Of a stretch of 64,000 bases of DNA, positions 21,417 to 32,308 are shown one piece after another (position 1 is the first letter of the stretch; the number at the start of each line of letters is the position of its first letter). Source of the DNA: Maniola hyperantus (Eukaryota; Arthropoda; Insecta; Lepidoptera; Nymphalidae); assembly GCF_902806685.2 (NCBI RefSeq), contig NC_048548.1, positions 13,666,557 through 13,730,556 of the forward strand, read 5' to 3'. The notes under the pieces are model-generated. The model searched no databases, had not been told where the DNA came from, and was given only the letters and a program-made list of their open reading frames with translations. Both the position numbers and the translations under genes were made by a program.

Positions 21417-24207
21417 TTAAGTCCTAGGTTCCAATCGAACCCAGGACCCGTTCTTGGGTTGAATGTTAAAGGGGTGCGGCTTCAGCTCGATGGGGTCCAT
21501 GGTCTTCGCACACTTCACTATCTTGAAGTTCAGCACGAGGTCGTATATCAAAACTTTCAGCTCCATAAGGGCAAATCTAGACCCTGTAAAAAAGGATATT
21601 TTAAAACTGATCAGTGACATTCAAAGATTCAGGGACACAAAAATTTGAAGAAAGGATTTTGTTTGTCCAAATCTCCTTTCAGAATGAGAAGGTTTTGGCC
21701 ATAGTCCACCACGCTAGCAAAGTGCGGATTGGCAGACTTCGCACACCTTTGAGAACATTATGGAGAACTCTCAGTCATGCATGTTTCCTCACAATGTTTT
21801 CCTTCAACCTTAAAGCAAGTGATATTAAGTGCTTAAAATGCACATACTTAAATCAGAAAAGTTAGAGCAGTGCGACGTGCCCAGAACCGCCTAATCTCCT
21901 AGTACGATTTCTCCTGGATATCGGGACAAATGCGGAGCCTTTTTCCCTACTAGGCATTGATCTCCTGGTACAATTTTTCCTGGATATCGGGATTAAAACT
22001 TGCCAGTTTGCCTGTTTGGAGAATGTGAACTCCTAGTACACTTTTTCCTGGATAAGCATAAAAACTAGGCATAGGATTTAGAATCCTGGTTTATATCTGG
22101 GGATTCTAGAAACTGGATAAAGCCTGGTTTCAGGACAGAAGAACTCTTACCGATGCAGTTCCTAGGTCCCATGCCGAAGGGCATGTAGGTGAAAGGTTTG
22201 ATGTTGTGCTTGTTCTCCTCGGAGAACCTGTCCGGATCGAACTTGGTCGGGTCGGGGTGGTATTGCTCGTCCATGTGGACAGAGTTGACTAGGTTGTAGA
22301 CTATATCGCCTTTATTTAGCTGTAAATAAGATACATTGGATGGTTAATCCAAACTTATTATTATAAATGCGAAAGTGTGTCTCTCTCTCGGTCTATCTGC
22401 TAGCTTTTCACGGCTCATCTATTTACAGTACGCGGCATAAAATAATGTACATCGACCTTTAGAGGGAGGTTTTGTAGAGCACTGTCTCTGTTGTTGAGAC
22501 TGACAAAACGTCACATAGGTAAGAGTGACAGAGACAACGCTCTAAGAAGCCGAAACGTCATTCTAATGACCGATGTACATAATTTTCTGCCGCATACTGT
22601 GACCGATTTTGATGAGGTACAGAGTTAGTTTACATCTAGGGGACAGACTGGAAGACTTTCCACGGGATTTTAGACGCAATTTTTATAAAATCCGGTACAG
22701 AGATAGCTTGCATCATTGGACACGGACACAGCGTAATTTTTATCCCGGAATATCAAAAAAATCCCACAGGGTTTTTGAGAAGCCTGGGTCGAATCTGGGA
22801 TCACCCGCTTATAAGACCACAGCGCTCACCATTGCGCCAGGGAGGTCGTTAAAATGACATCTCTAATGAACTTCTTAGGGTAACTTACTTGCACTGGCTT
22901 GCCGCCCTCCCTCGGTGGGGGTAACTCATAGGGTTTAGTGCAAACCCTGTCCATGATAAGAGCGGCTGCCCATTTCCTTTGCGTTTCTGGAATTCACAAA
23001 AGTATTGTAGTGTCTCCTGAAACATAACTTCATTATTTTATAACTAGCTGATGCCCGCGACTTCGTCCGCGTGGATTTCGGTTTTTAAAAATCATACAGT
23101 TATTCCGATAGATATCATAGATATACTCGTAGATCTCGAGATTTCTCGAGCCAGCGACAAAAAATTAATTTGTTCGGTTAAGTTGCGGATATCATGTTAG
23201 TTCCAAAATGTATAAAATGTTCTTACCGCATAACACGCAGTCCAAGTATTTCAAAGCAGTGAGGTTATCGTAAGTCAATTCCCCGTGCTTCTCCTTGAAG
23301 CTTCTGATCTCCTGGTACAATTTCTCCTGGACATCCGGGTTGATGGTCAGCTCGTGTACGCACATTACCAGGGCTGCAGCAGAACTCTCGTAACCGGCTG
23401 CGAAGAAGATAAAAGCTTGGCCCGCCAGCTCAGTTTGAGTCCACTCTAAAAAAAGTTTGAAAGTTGAAAAGTTGAGGGTGCTAAGATTTGCCCTAAATGG
23501 ATAGGCATACTCTGAGGTGTATAACTCCCATGCAAGAAATTCCCAGAAGACATATCGGGGTGATTACGTAAAACGTTGCAGCAGTAGCAATGCGACAGTT
23601 AATTTGCTGTCTCTCTTCTTCTTCTTGTAATTGCAACACATAGACAGGTTACAAAAAAGAAATCCTCAAAAGTATACCGACTTTTTAGGATAAAAGGCGG
23701 ATATATTACGGGTTTGAAAAATACTAAATCACTAAAACTACAAAATGAGGCAAATTGTTATTAGTATTGGATTGTGTTTAGGTAGTATAACAATAACGCT
23801 AAGTTTTTGCTACCGTTCTGGTTACAGCCTGTATAATAATTTATCAAATACGTTGTATGAACTTACGCCTTTGAACTGCTTTTGGTCTGAACGTGTCGTC
23901 GGTGGTCGACATATTGTCGCTTGCGTCATAATCATCTTTTAATGCTCCTGCAAATAAAATAAAACTTCACTATACTTACGTTAGTTTATAAAATCTTAAG
24001 CTCTTCTTTCTTCACTATCAAGACGTCGTCGGGCAAAGTTTCCATCCTTATGTCGTCGACATTATATATATATATATATTTAAATGTATTTAAATGTCGA
24101 CGACATAAGGATGGAAACTTTGCCCGACGACGTCTTCATAGTGAAGAAAGAAGAGCTCAAGATTTTATAAACTAACGTATATTATATATATATAATATAT
24201 ATAAATA

Positions 24208-24262
<55 letters not shown>

Positions 24263-27200
24263 CATTTAAATATATATACCCACCGCACCTATATTGGAAT
24301 AGGTCCACATTTTGATATTTTTTATTGTGCGTATCACAAGCACGTATTATAAATCTGTTATTACTGTAATTAGTTTCGGCAAGTGGAATCGAAAACATAT
24401 TATGTTTACGTGTCTTACGCTTACTTAATTTAGGTACCTACGCAATATTTTATTTTAATTAAGAAATAAGAACTATCGATTATACCGTTAATGATTTTAT
24501 ATAAAAATATTTGGTCTTTATATTCCCTTCTAATTTGTAAAGTTTTTGTTTTGCGTCATCATTCCTCATACGTATGGCTAAGGTTTGGAATACTCTTCCA
24601 CGATCTGTGTTTCCTACCAATTATAATCCGGGTATATTTAAAACAAGAGTGAATAGGCATCTTCTAGGTCAACGGGTCCCATCTTAGGCCACATCATCAC
24701 TTTCTATCAATGATCGAGTGATTATGATCAAGCGTTTACCTGTAATGAATAATAATAAAAAAAACTATGGGCTGGTCTCCGCACTTAAACGTTTCTGTAT
24801 GTTGTGCGTAAAAAAACTTAAGTTATTCTACTATGTATAAAATAGTAATAGTTTTCAGGGTTCCGTACCTCAAAAGGAAAAAAGGAATCCTTATAGGATC
24901 ACTTTGTTGTCTGTCTGTTGGTCTGTCCGTCTGTCTGTCGTGTCTGTCAAGACTGGCAGGGCAACGGCGAGCAGTTTCAGTTTCACAGCGTTTTAAACTT
25001 TATTTACATTAATAACTACCCTTATCACTACCCGTATTATAAATGCAAAAGTGTGTTTGTTTGTTGGTTTGTGCTTCAATCACGTCGTCGCAACGGAGCA
25101 ACGGATCGACGTGATTTTTTGCATGGGTATAGTTTAAGACCTGGAAAGTGACATAGGCTACTTTCATCCCCAAAAATCAAAGAGTTCCCACGGGATTTTT
25201 AAAACCTAAATCTTAGATTACGTCATCACTGGTCAGGTTGCAGTCAAGGGCTCACTTGTATCTGAATTTAAAAAAAAAAAAAAACTTACCTTTAGACGCC
25301 TCCATCAACAACTGTATCATATCTGGTCTCTCGATGTTGTTCTTCTCCCTGTGCTCCATCGTGCTCGTCACCAGGTGGTTGAAGAAGTCTTCAGTTTCGG
25401 CCGGGAAGACTTTTACGCCAAGTTTCTAAATGATTAAAGAGCGTGAATTTGCAGCTCGCTCCAGCAATGACTGACTGACTGATCTATCAACGTACAGGTA
25501 AACAACTGGACGGTTCGGGCTGAAATTTAGTATGCAGTTAGCTATCATGACTTAGACATCCACTAAGAAAGGATTTTTGAAAATTCAACCCCAAAGAGGG
25601 TGAAATAGGGGTTTAAAATTTGTGTAGTCCACGCGGACGAAGTCGCGAGCATAAGCTAGTTTTGTTATAAAGGCATACTAAACCAGTGGTAGATGTATTT
25701 AATGATTCAAAAGTATTTGTAAAAGTTTAATTGAATGAAAAATATTTCTATTCTATTCTATTTTGAACGAGAAATAATCGACATTCAAACAGTAATTAGA
25801 TAGGAAAAGTTTTCTGAGTGACTCTGAGCTTTTCTATGAAGCCCATAGTTAGCGACCATGTTTCGGATCCATAATATGATGGCATCACTGGCAACACGCA
25901 TTGTTCGAAGATTTTGGGTCTTCTAGCATCATCATCATCAACCGATAGACGTCCACTGTTGGATATAGGTCTCTTGTAGGGACTTCCACACGCCACGGTC
26001 TTGCGCGGCCTGAATCCAGCGGCTCCCTGTGACTCGTCTGATGTCGTCAGTCCACCTAGTGCGTCTTCCAACGCTGCGCCTTCCGGTGCGAGGTTTTGCC
26101 ATTCCAGCACCTTGGGAACCCAACGTCCATCGGTTTATTCGAGCTATGTGCCCTGCCCATTGCCACTTCAGCTTCTCAACCCGTTCAGCTATTTCGGTAC
26201 TCTAGTTCTTCTACGGATCTCCTCATTCCTAATTTGGCCACGTATAGAAACTCCGAGCATAGTTCTCTCCATTACTTTTGGTGCTTACCTTAGATAAATT
26301 AGGGAAGATATCAATAATGAAGAACAGGAAACGCTGCCAGGCGGTGAACTCAAACAGCTTCTGCCCAGTCTTGTAGAACTTGTTGTCCTTGTCCCGCACC
26401 GAATCCACCTGCAGGCCGAAGGCGGCGGACGCGATGACGTCACTCGTGTAGCGGCGTAACAAGTCCTCGGCGTCAATATCTTCGCCGATGCAACCTATCG
26501 ACAACCAGATAGATATAAAGCGTCGATAGTCAGGAGCGGACCAGTTGTTGTTGTAGTTGGAATACCCCTCTCGGACTGAAATCCGAAATATCGCCGTTTC
26601 AACCACCCGACCCATTGCATTAATGTCACCCTTAATGTCGTACTGACTCCTAGCACAAGCTTTACGCTTAGGTCGCAACTTGGAGGAGAAAGGGGAATAT
26701 TAGTCATCATGATAAACTTGGCTAGTATTCTTTTAAAGATACAGTTTTAACATAAATAGGATATTGTATGAAAGTCCGTCATTTTTCAAGTATTTCCATG
26801 AAAGTTAGTACCTGGGTTTCCGGTTAAAAATTAAACAGAAGCCCTCTAACAAATAAACCTGGAATAGCGGTGGAATAGTTATACTCTGTTTTGTCTTTTG
26901 CCTTCAAATGTCGAATTACTGATGACAGAGAAAGACAAAACAGAGTATAACTATTCCACCGCTATTCAGGTTTATTTGTTAGAGGGTAGGTGTTGTATAG
27001 AAGCAGGCGTTACTTTGCAGAATTCCATGATATACAATGAACCAAAAGCTTAATTTGCTATAATCCGCTGAAACAAATCGAATCTGTATGGTGCGACATG
27101 CAGCATGCGAAATGCACCGCCTGCCCTCCCACTGCTAAACATGCAGGAAAAAGCAGCCACCAGGCAATCAATTCGCACCACCACGCAGCACCACACAAAT

Positions 27201-30200
27201 CCCAAAACAGACTCGACGCACGTTTCGCCCCGACACCGGAGCATCCTCCTTACAATCCACAATTGCAAAGTAATTTGCAATTGTGGATTGTAAGGTCTAC
27301 AATGTAAGGATTTTTGGAAAAACTTCCACGCCGATTTTTAAGGATTACGGCAGTTTTTATTAAATCCGTACCCCTTTGGTTTCTACACGGCATCGCACCA
27401 GAACGCTAAATTGCTTGGCTTTGCCAACGGCCAAAGCCTCTCACTAGACCAGACCAGAAATTTAGAAATTATAAAATTCCAAACCCCTGCCGAGAATCGA
27501 ACCCGGGGCCTCCCACTAATAATTTAACAACGCTTACTACTGCGCCAGGGAGGTCGTCGTTCTGTTTACTCTGAAAGAAATTCAACTACAGTCGAATTTT
27601 TTGTTTATTGACGTGTCCATTATACCAGCCTCAAAATCAAGTCCAAAGTTGCAGGGCCAAATTGCTTTATCTGTTCGACTGTGAGATCGTCAAGTCCACA
27701 CGCTTTACCACTCTTCAACTTCTTGAGCCCAGCTTTTATTTCGTTGAGGCTATTGTTAGTGCTCAGAGCATCCGTTTCTGTGGTTAGATTCCTTAGGATT
27801 TTAGTAGCTCCTCGAAGGGGTTTAGTCTTTCCATTTAGGAGCAGTTGGTGGGCGACCTGGTTTGCAGTTACGTTTGTGTACTCACCGGGTGAGTTTTGGG
27901 TGCCAGTTAGATTCTTGAGAGTTGACCAGGCCTTTTTGCTGTTGTGGGTCATATCGACTGACTCAACCAGGTCTTGCCATTTCTTCCTTCGGCATTCACC
28001 GATACACTGCATTAGGCGTTCGCCGAGGGAGATTGTGGATTGGGAGAAGGGGTCTCCTTCAAAGGGGTTTGGTATTCCTGTAGGAGACATGCAGCGTCCC
28101 CAGACAGCCCGGGTACATAAGATGTGGTGCACCCTCTCGGAATGGTCTTGCGAGACACTGCTTTTGCCATGTCTATGAATATGTTATAATTCTGTGGGGT
28201 GGCTTCCATTGTGCGGATACGGTTGTCTATTGTGGTTGAGAACTCCTCCCAATGCGCCTTTTAAAAGTTGAAGCGCCTCCGGAAAGGGACTGTAATAGGT
28301 TGGACCACAGCACTTACCTCACAGGAGTCACAGGAGATAGGTCTATGCTGGGTGCGAGGAATCGGTTTTGCGACTCGTTTTCGGCACTGAGAACTAATGT
28401 TTGCACTAACAAAGATTAAGTCTGGGTTGTATCCCCTTTTCCATCTTCCACTATTGAAAGACTTGGGCAATTTTGGATCGTGCACCAGTGCAAGATTGTT
28501 GGCCTCGCTCCATTCTTTAACGGCCTCTCCATTACTATCTGTTGCGCTGTAGCCCCATGAGACGCTATTTTTTTTTTTATTATTAGATATGCCAACGATA
28601 AATTGTAACAACATTCACAAATATTAAAAACATGTCACAAACAATTCCAGTCCTACTACAATCATCAATTATAGGCATATACAGCATTACGTAAGTCTCC
28701 GGTTGTGTTAACAATAAGATTTAGAAGAACTTTTAACATTAACCACTAATTAATAAATATAATCTACAGCTAAATTAATAGATACAATTGCTTAATTAAT
28801 AAAATTAGTTGCTCATTACATAAAAATTAAATTAAATTAGATAAGAGTCAGATAAGGATAACAATTTAAAGATTAAAGATTACGACAATGTCAGCTCATT
28901 CATGGAGTACAATTAATTCTTAAATTAAAAGAGAATCGTGGAATATATCAATGCCAGTGTATGTTAAGTTATTGTAAGAGTTTATTAATCGATTTGATGG
29001 GGCTAATTTTCCTAGATTACTTTTGGAAAAATGGGGCAAAAAAGTTTTATTTACAGGAAGTCTAGGAGGTCGTCGTGGGACAAGGATGTTTATCAGGTTC
29101 AATAGGTCAGGGGAATCCAGAGTGTTGTGGACAATTTTGTGCAGAGTTATTAAGTCCGACATAAGCCTGCGTTTTTCCAAGGATTGGATTTTAAAGTGTT
29201 TCATTCGTATTTCGTAATCGGCGCGATATGGACATGACTTATCTTTGAAGGCCAGGTACCTTGTGAAGGAACGCTGATTTCGCTCTTTTCTTGCCGTATG
29301 AGTTTTGTAATGCGAATTCCATGCTGGGACTGCATATTCTAAGATACTGCGGGTCAGGGCATTAAATATTTTTATAATACAGTTGGTACTTCTGAGATCG
29401 TTAGTGTTGCGTTTAATGAAGCTATGGCTGTTAAAGTCTCCAATAATTATGCTGGTACTCGTGTTGCCAAAGTTGATTGGGGGGGTGAAAAGGAAGGGGT
29501 GGCTGGGCGGTTTGTAGACGGACGTTGCCGTAGTGTCGGACAGCTCTACGGTCAGGATCTCCACATTATTTTCATCCGTCATATAGGCAGACTTTACGTG
29601 CGCACCGTGTCGGGTATAAATTGCGCTGCCGTACTTGTGGTGTGGTCGCTCGATGATGCGCGTCATGTTGGGTATTTCTGGCCGCGGATTATGGGCCGCG
29701 ATCCGTCTCTTGTACGCATACTACGTCATATTTATTTACATGGCACATTGATTGGCCGATGATAACACTCCCGTCCGCTTCATTGACCTTGCGTATGGTA
29801 TCAATAACTGTGTTTTTTTGTTGGCGGTGGGTTTCTAATGTTACTAGGTAATATTACCATAGGCACTGATAATTTACACAATTTTTTGTGTAGCTAAAGA
29901 ACCAGCAAAAAACTTGAGCAAGCAAGTACCTTTCAAGTGGTTGACGATGTTGGCGCTGATCTCCGTCATGAAGGGCATCATCTTCCTCATCTTGGAGCCG
30001 GTGAAGGCAGGGCTAAGGGTAGTGCGCATGTCATGCCACCTTTCACCTAAAAATGTGTTATTTTATTTAGGCGGTGATATCTATCTATCGGTCTAGTGAT
30101 TGACACCGACTTCCTTTTCGGTGGATCTGGGCTTCGATATCAGGCGCACGATTCTGATATCTCGGAATTATGTGCGTTTTAAGTTAAAAAATCCGGCCAA

Positions 30201-31069
30201 GCGCGAGTCACACTCGCGCAACGAGGATTCCGGACTACACTCGTATTTTTTCGACATTTTGCACGAAAATTCAAAAATTATGATGCATAAAAATAAATAA
30301 AAATCTGTGTTAGAATGCACAGGTGAAGCCCTTTCATAATTGATACCCCACTTGATATAGTTATCTTACTTCGAAAATTGAAAATACTAATTATTAGTTT
30401 ATGACCACAATTTAATTTTTTTGTGTGATGTAACCACAAATTCACGGTTTTCAGATTTTTCCCCTAATGTCAGCTATAAGACCTACCTACCTGCCAAATT
30501 TCATGATTTTAGGTCAACGGGAAGTACCCTGTACATAGAATTTCTGTCAAGATTAAGCCATCATGAACTGTGTACCTTTCATCAGAAACAAGCTGCCTCC
30601 AAACAATGGGTTAGTATCCTCAGAGAAGAATTCCCTGTGGTCGACGAAGTGATCGAAGTCCTTGATCGTGATGGCTTTCATCAGCTCCCGGTCTCGGATT
30701 ATGAGGATTGGAGTCGTGCCTTCTATATAGCCTACATACCTGGACAAAATATATTTAATGGTATACAAAAAATTCCATGGCACCTTGTTGGTTTTCTGGA
30801 ATAAAATGATAGGGATAGCAACCTGGAGATAAAAATCGAATCATCGAATAAAAAACTTACTTTTCATCCGGGAAAGCACGATACAACGTATCCAAATCAT
30901 CAACCGAATGATTTTTTAGAAACGTAGATTTCAAAATATTTCCAAAAATCGGTACCCCGGGTAAGTACTTCACTCCCCTCTTGTCGAAATAGTGATGTAC
31001 CCGTTTGTACAGGTACAAAAAGTACACTAATAAAGCGGTTATCAGGAAGACTATGATCTCCACGATCAT
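21417..31069 (-). CDS. CYP9A-like: Cytochrome P450, CYP9 family (CYP9A-like), gene A; 10 exons, 521 aa
   Basis: Haem-thiolate monooxygenase, by family an ER-anchored NADPH-dependent enzyme oxidising plant toxins, insecticides or endogenous lipids. Exons in transcript order: 30861-31069, 30576-30739, 29930-30046, 26289-26494, 25290-25425, 23867-23947, 23227-23445, 22889-22986, 22151-22319, 21417-21583 (stop included). All introns are GT-AG and phases join without a stop. Residues 1-25 form a hydrophobic N-terminal anchor, followed by the hinge LPGVPIFGN. Visible motifs: C-helix W128-R132 (WHDMR), I-helix AGYESS 321-326, K-helix ETQR 378-381 with the Glu codon split by intron 7, PDRF 439-442, and haem loop FGMGPRNCIG with Cys465, intron 9 cutting the Gly467 codon. 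Ten exons and the motif wording fit CYP9A; CYP6 genes usually have far fewer introns. Downstream-most of three tandem copies, 1.2 kb from gene B. The subfamily name is inference. Confidence 0.93.
21584..22150. other. Gene A intron 9 with exon-7-like fragments
   Basis: Holds a SINE type 1 body at about 21660-21870 and three degenerate copies of a roughly 30-bp piece of exon 7 (21893-21930, 21957-21990, 22024-22055). Genes B and C have the same arrangement in intron 9 (C keeps two copies). Confidence 0.7.
22426..22599. mobile_element. Mariner-like MITE in gene A intron 8
   Basis: 174 bp, ends CAGTACGCGG / CATACTG; orthologous copies sit at 33317-33490 (B) and 52213-52389 (C), so it predates both duplications. 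Confidence 0.75.
23977..24179. repeat. Large hairpin in gene A intron 5 (86-bp arms)
   Basis: Arms 23977-24062 and 24094-24179 are complementary with two mismatches around a 31-nt AT-rich loop. The structure starts 30 bp from the acceptor of exon 6. Genes B and C have only a single-arm remnant at this place. Confidence 0.9.
24180..24262. repeat. (TA)n microsatellite
   Basis: About 80 bp of almost pure AT dinucleotides directly after the hairpin. Confidence 0.9.
24545..24770 (+). mobile_element. Non-LTR RT C-terminal fragment (gene A intron 5)
   Basis: Open to TAG at 24685-24687, encoding MAKVWNTLPRSVFPTNY and VNRHLLGQRVPS, a typical LINE ORF2 ending. A short UTR and AATAATAAAAAA tail follow. 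Confidence 0.7.
24855..24955 (-). repeat. Dispersed GGGTTCCGTAC repeat, end fragment
   Basis: GGGTTCCGTACCTCAAAAGG followed by (CTGT)n. Shared with the equivalent introns of B and C, where it is longer. Confidence 0.6.
25028..25210 (+). mobile_element. Short Helitron fragment
   Basis: 5' part of the family (TATTATAAATGCAAAAGTG to ATCAAAGAGTTCCCACGGG), lacking the CTAG end. Confidence 0.5.
25468..25662 (+). mobile_element. Helitron-like repeat subfamily 2 (gene A intron 4)
   Basis: GACTGACTGACTGATC to GCGAGCATAAGCTAGT; shared with B (38528-38680) and C (56583-56812). Followed by a LINE 3' UTR remnant to 25770. Confidence 0.55.
25796..26288 (-). mobile_element. Rearranged RTE LINE fragments abutting exon 4 (gene A)
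   Basis: Two pieces in swapped order. The piece next to the exon (about 25930-26280) runs on the minus strand from MERTMLGVS to the terminal ETYIQQWTSIG and a (GAT)n tail. The next piece (25796-25925) carries the upstream part, KIFEQCVLPVMP to KLRVTQ. In the intact order (see 6722-7132) KLRVTQ precedes RAMERTML. Homology begins within about 10 nt of the exon 4 donor. Confidence 0.75.
26842..26986. mobile_element. Palindromic MITE, gene A only
   Basis: 145 bp with inverted arms of about 55 bp beginning CCCTCTAACAAATAAACCTG. Gene B intron 3 reads straight through (AAACAGTAGGTG near 39832), so this is an insertion after duplication. Superfamily unassigned. Confidence 0.8.
27248..27307. repeat. 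Short palindrome in gene A intron 3
   Basis: TTACAATCCACAATTGCAAA and its complement, about 20-bp arms here and longer in gene B (41536-41595). Confidence 0.7.
27340..27560 (-). mobile_element. SINE type 2 remnant (gene A intron 3)
   Basis: Minus-strand copy with head CGACCTCCCTGGCGCAGTAG near 27557 and GGTTCGATTC B box. Orthologous to the split SINE in gene B and to 57835-58025 in gene C; has a small deletion. Confidence 0.75.
27619..29748 (-). mobile_element. Jockey-like LINE fragment (endonuclease to RT linker), interrupted
   Basis: Minus-strand pieces of an apurinic-type endonuclease domain (YVVCVQET-like start near 29730, IIIGDFNSHS at about 29420, WKRGYNPDLIFVS at about 28450), then a linker (KSGKACGLDDLTVEQIKQFGP, near 27700). 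Frameshifts, no RT palm, no tail. Its edges are given by comparison with gene B (27619 and about 29748). A second LINE is inserted in the endonuclease. Confidence 0.75.
28567..29413 (-). mobile_element. Second LINE fragment nested inside the first
   Basis: A C-terminal RT ORF part (FNALTRSILEYAVPAWNSHY ... PRRPPRLPVNK) ends at a stop near 28920, with a 350-bp UTR and an AATAATAAAAA tail at 28570. It splits the host motif GDFNSHS from VSWGY, with ATAGC at both junctions as a likely target duplication. Confidence 0.75.
30189..30538 (+). repeat. Dispersed GGGTTCCGTAC repeat (gene A intron 2)
   Basis: Head AATCCGGCCAAGCGCGAGTC to AGGTCAACGGGAAGTACCCT; ends about 35 bp from exon 2. The same insertion is in gene B (47940-48290). 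Confidence 0.7.
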
Positions 31070-31210
31070 TTTGTTTGAATGTCACTCGTGTAATAGATAC
31101 TAGTGATTGTTTGTCATTGTGGGTGTATGTACCTACTGAGCAAAGGATAATATGTTTTAGTTGACAGATAAGTGATAACTGTGCACGCGCACGCGCAGTG
31201 GGATATCCAG
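31070..31210 (-). promoter_or_regulatory. 5' flank of gene A, conserved with gene B
   Basis: The sequence just upstream of the gene A ATG aligns, with small indels, to 48821-48935 upstream of gene B, then similarity stops near 31210. This is the only shared upstream DNA, so it is the best candidate for the core promoter and 5' UTR. I see no convincing TATA box and did not assign a start site. Confidence 0.35.
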
Positions 31211-31504
31211 GGGCCCCAGGGGGGTTTCACTATGAGAATATTAGCTTGTTTTCAGGTTGCTACAAGCGCCATCTTACAGACAGCAGAAATATGTAAATTA
31301 TTTTTTGTTTAATCGCTCAATAGATGGCGCTAAAGAATCTGTAGTTTGTGCCATGTTTGTACTTTGTGATCTTTCGCATGTTAAAATAATATTATGTGTG
31401 TATTGTTTTGATGTTGTTTGCTTCGATTTCAAAACTTCTGCATAACTGACTCTCTGATTTCGATAGATTTATTTCACAACTAGGCTAATTTATTGGAGTT
31501 TTGA
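31211..31504. other. Spacer between genes A and B, no gene seen
   Basis: Similarity to the gene B upstream region ends near 31210, so a duplication breakpoint probably lies between here and 32090. Confidence 0.4.
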
Positions 31505-32090
31505 TATCTGCTATAGTTATTCGACCCTGGCTTCGCCTTTTGGATCTTGATGATGGTGTGAAACGCACTACCGTATATCCTAACGACCTGAAATTTGGAG
31601 GGTATATTCTTTGTAAAGAGTAGGTATCCACTAAAAAAGGATTTTTCGAAATTCCACCCCTAAGTGGGTTTAATGGGGGATGGAAGTTTGTATGAAAGTC
31701 GGTAATTTTTTAAGTGATTTGCATAAAAATTGGTATTTGGGTTTTCGGTCACAAATGAAGAAATAATTGTTTCAGGATTTTTGTAAAATTTGCCCATAAG
31801 GGTGGTAAAATAGGGGATGAAAGTTTGTATGGGAAAGTTTTAATTATTGATATTATAATTAACTTGAAATTTGGAAAGTAGATTTTTTCTTGAGGTTAGG
31901 TGTCATTTAAGAAACGACTATGAGAAAAATCCCCCCCCCCCCATAAAGGGGTGAAATGGGGGTTGGAAGGTTAAATGTGTTATTCGGTGCTGTTCAGAGT
32001 GCGCGTCCTGATGTTATAATGTTTGTTTCTGAAAAAAAAAGCCATTTGTTTCCTGTAGGCCACGGGGGCGAAGCCGCGGGCAGAAGCTAG
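31505..32090 (+). mobile_element. Helitron-like element, 3' end clear
   Basis: Ends GAAGCCGCGGGCAGAAGCTAG followed by T, with the GGGGGCGAAGCCGCGGG hairpin. The 5' end is not resolved. It carries a C12 run near 31931. The 3' flank TTTTAATTATATTATCCAGC equals that of gene C (about 50991). Confidence 0.55.
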
Positions 32091-32308
32091 TTTTAATTAT
32101 ATTATCCAGCGAAAAATAACGCAAAAATAAAAAAAATAGCGCTAGATTATACAAAATAGTAATATAGACGTGCTGTTTATAACTTTAGATACTTCCTGTT
32201 GCCTGCGACTTTGTCCGCATAAATTTACGTTTTTATGACAATGATTTCTATCATTACTATTGATTTATGATGAACTTTGTACATGTTATAGATCTATCGA
32301 TCGGCAGC

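Noticed and set aside
22065..22274. Separate small P450 genes starting at internal Met codons (also 30553-30783, 34862-35290, 52978-53337 and others)
   Set aside because: They are single exons of the ten-exon genes; splice sites and phases join them without a break.
27681..28178. 165-codon plus-strand ORF
   Set aside because: Antisense shadow of the LINE linker region on the minus strand, which has the recognisable sequence.
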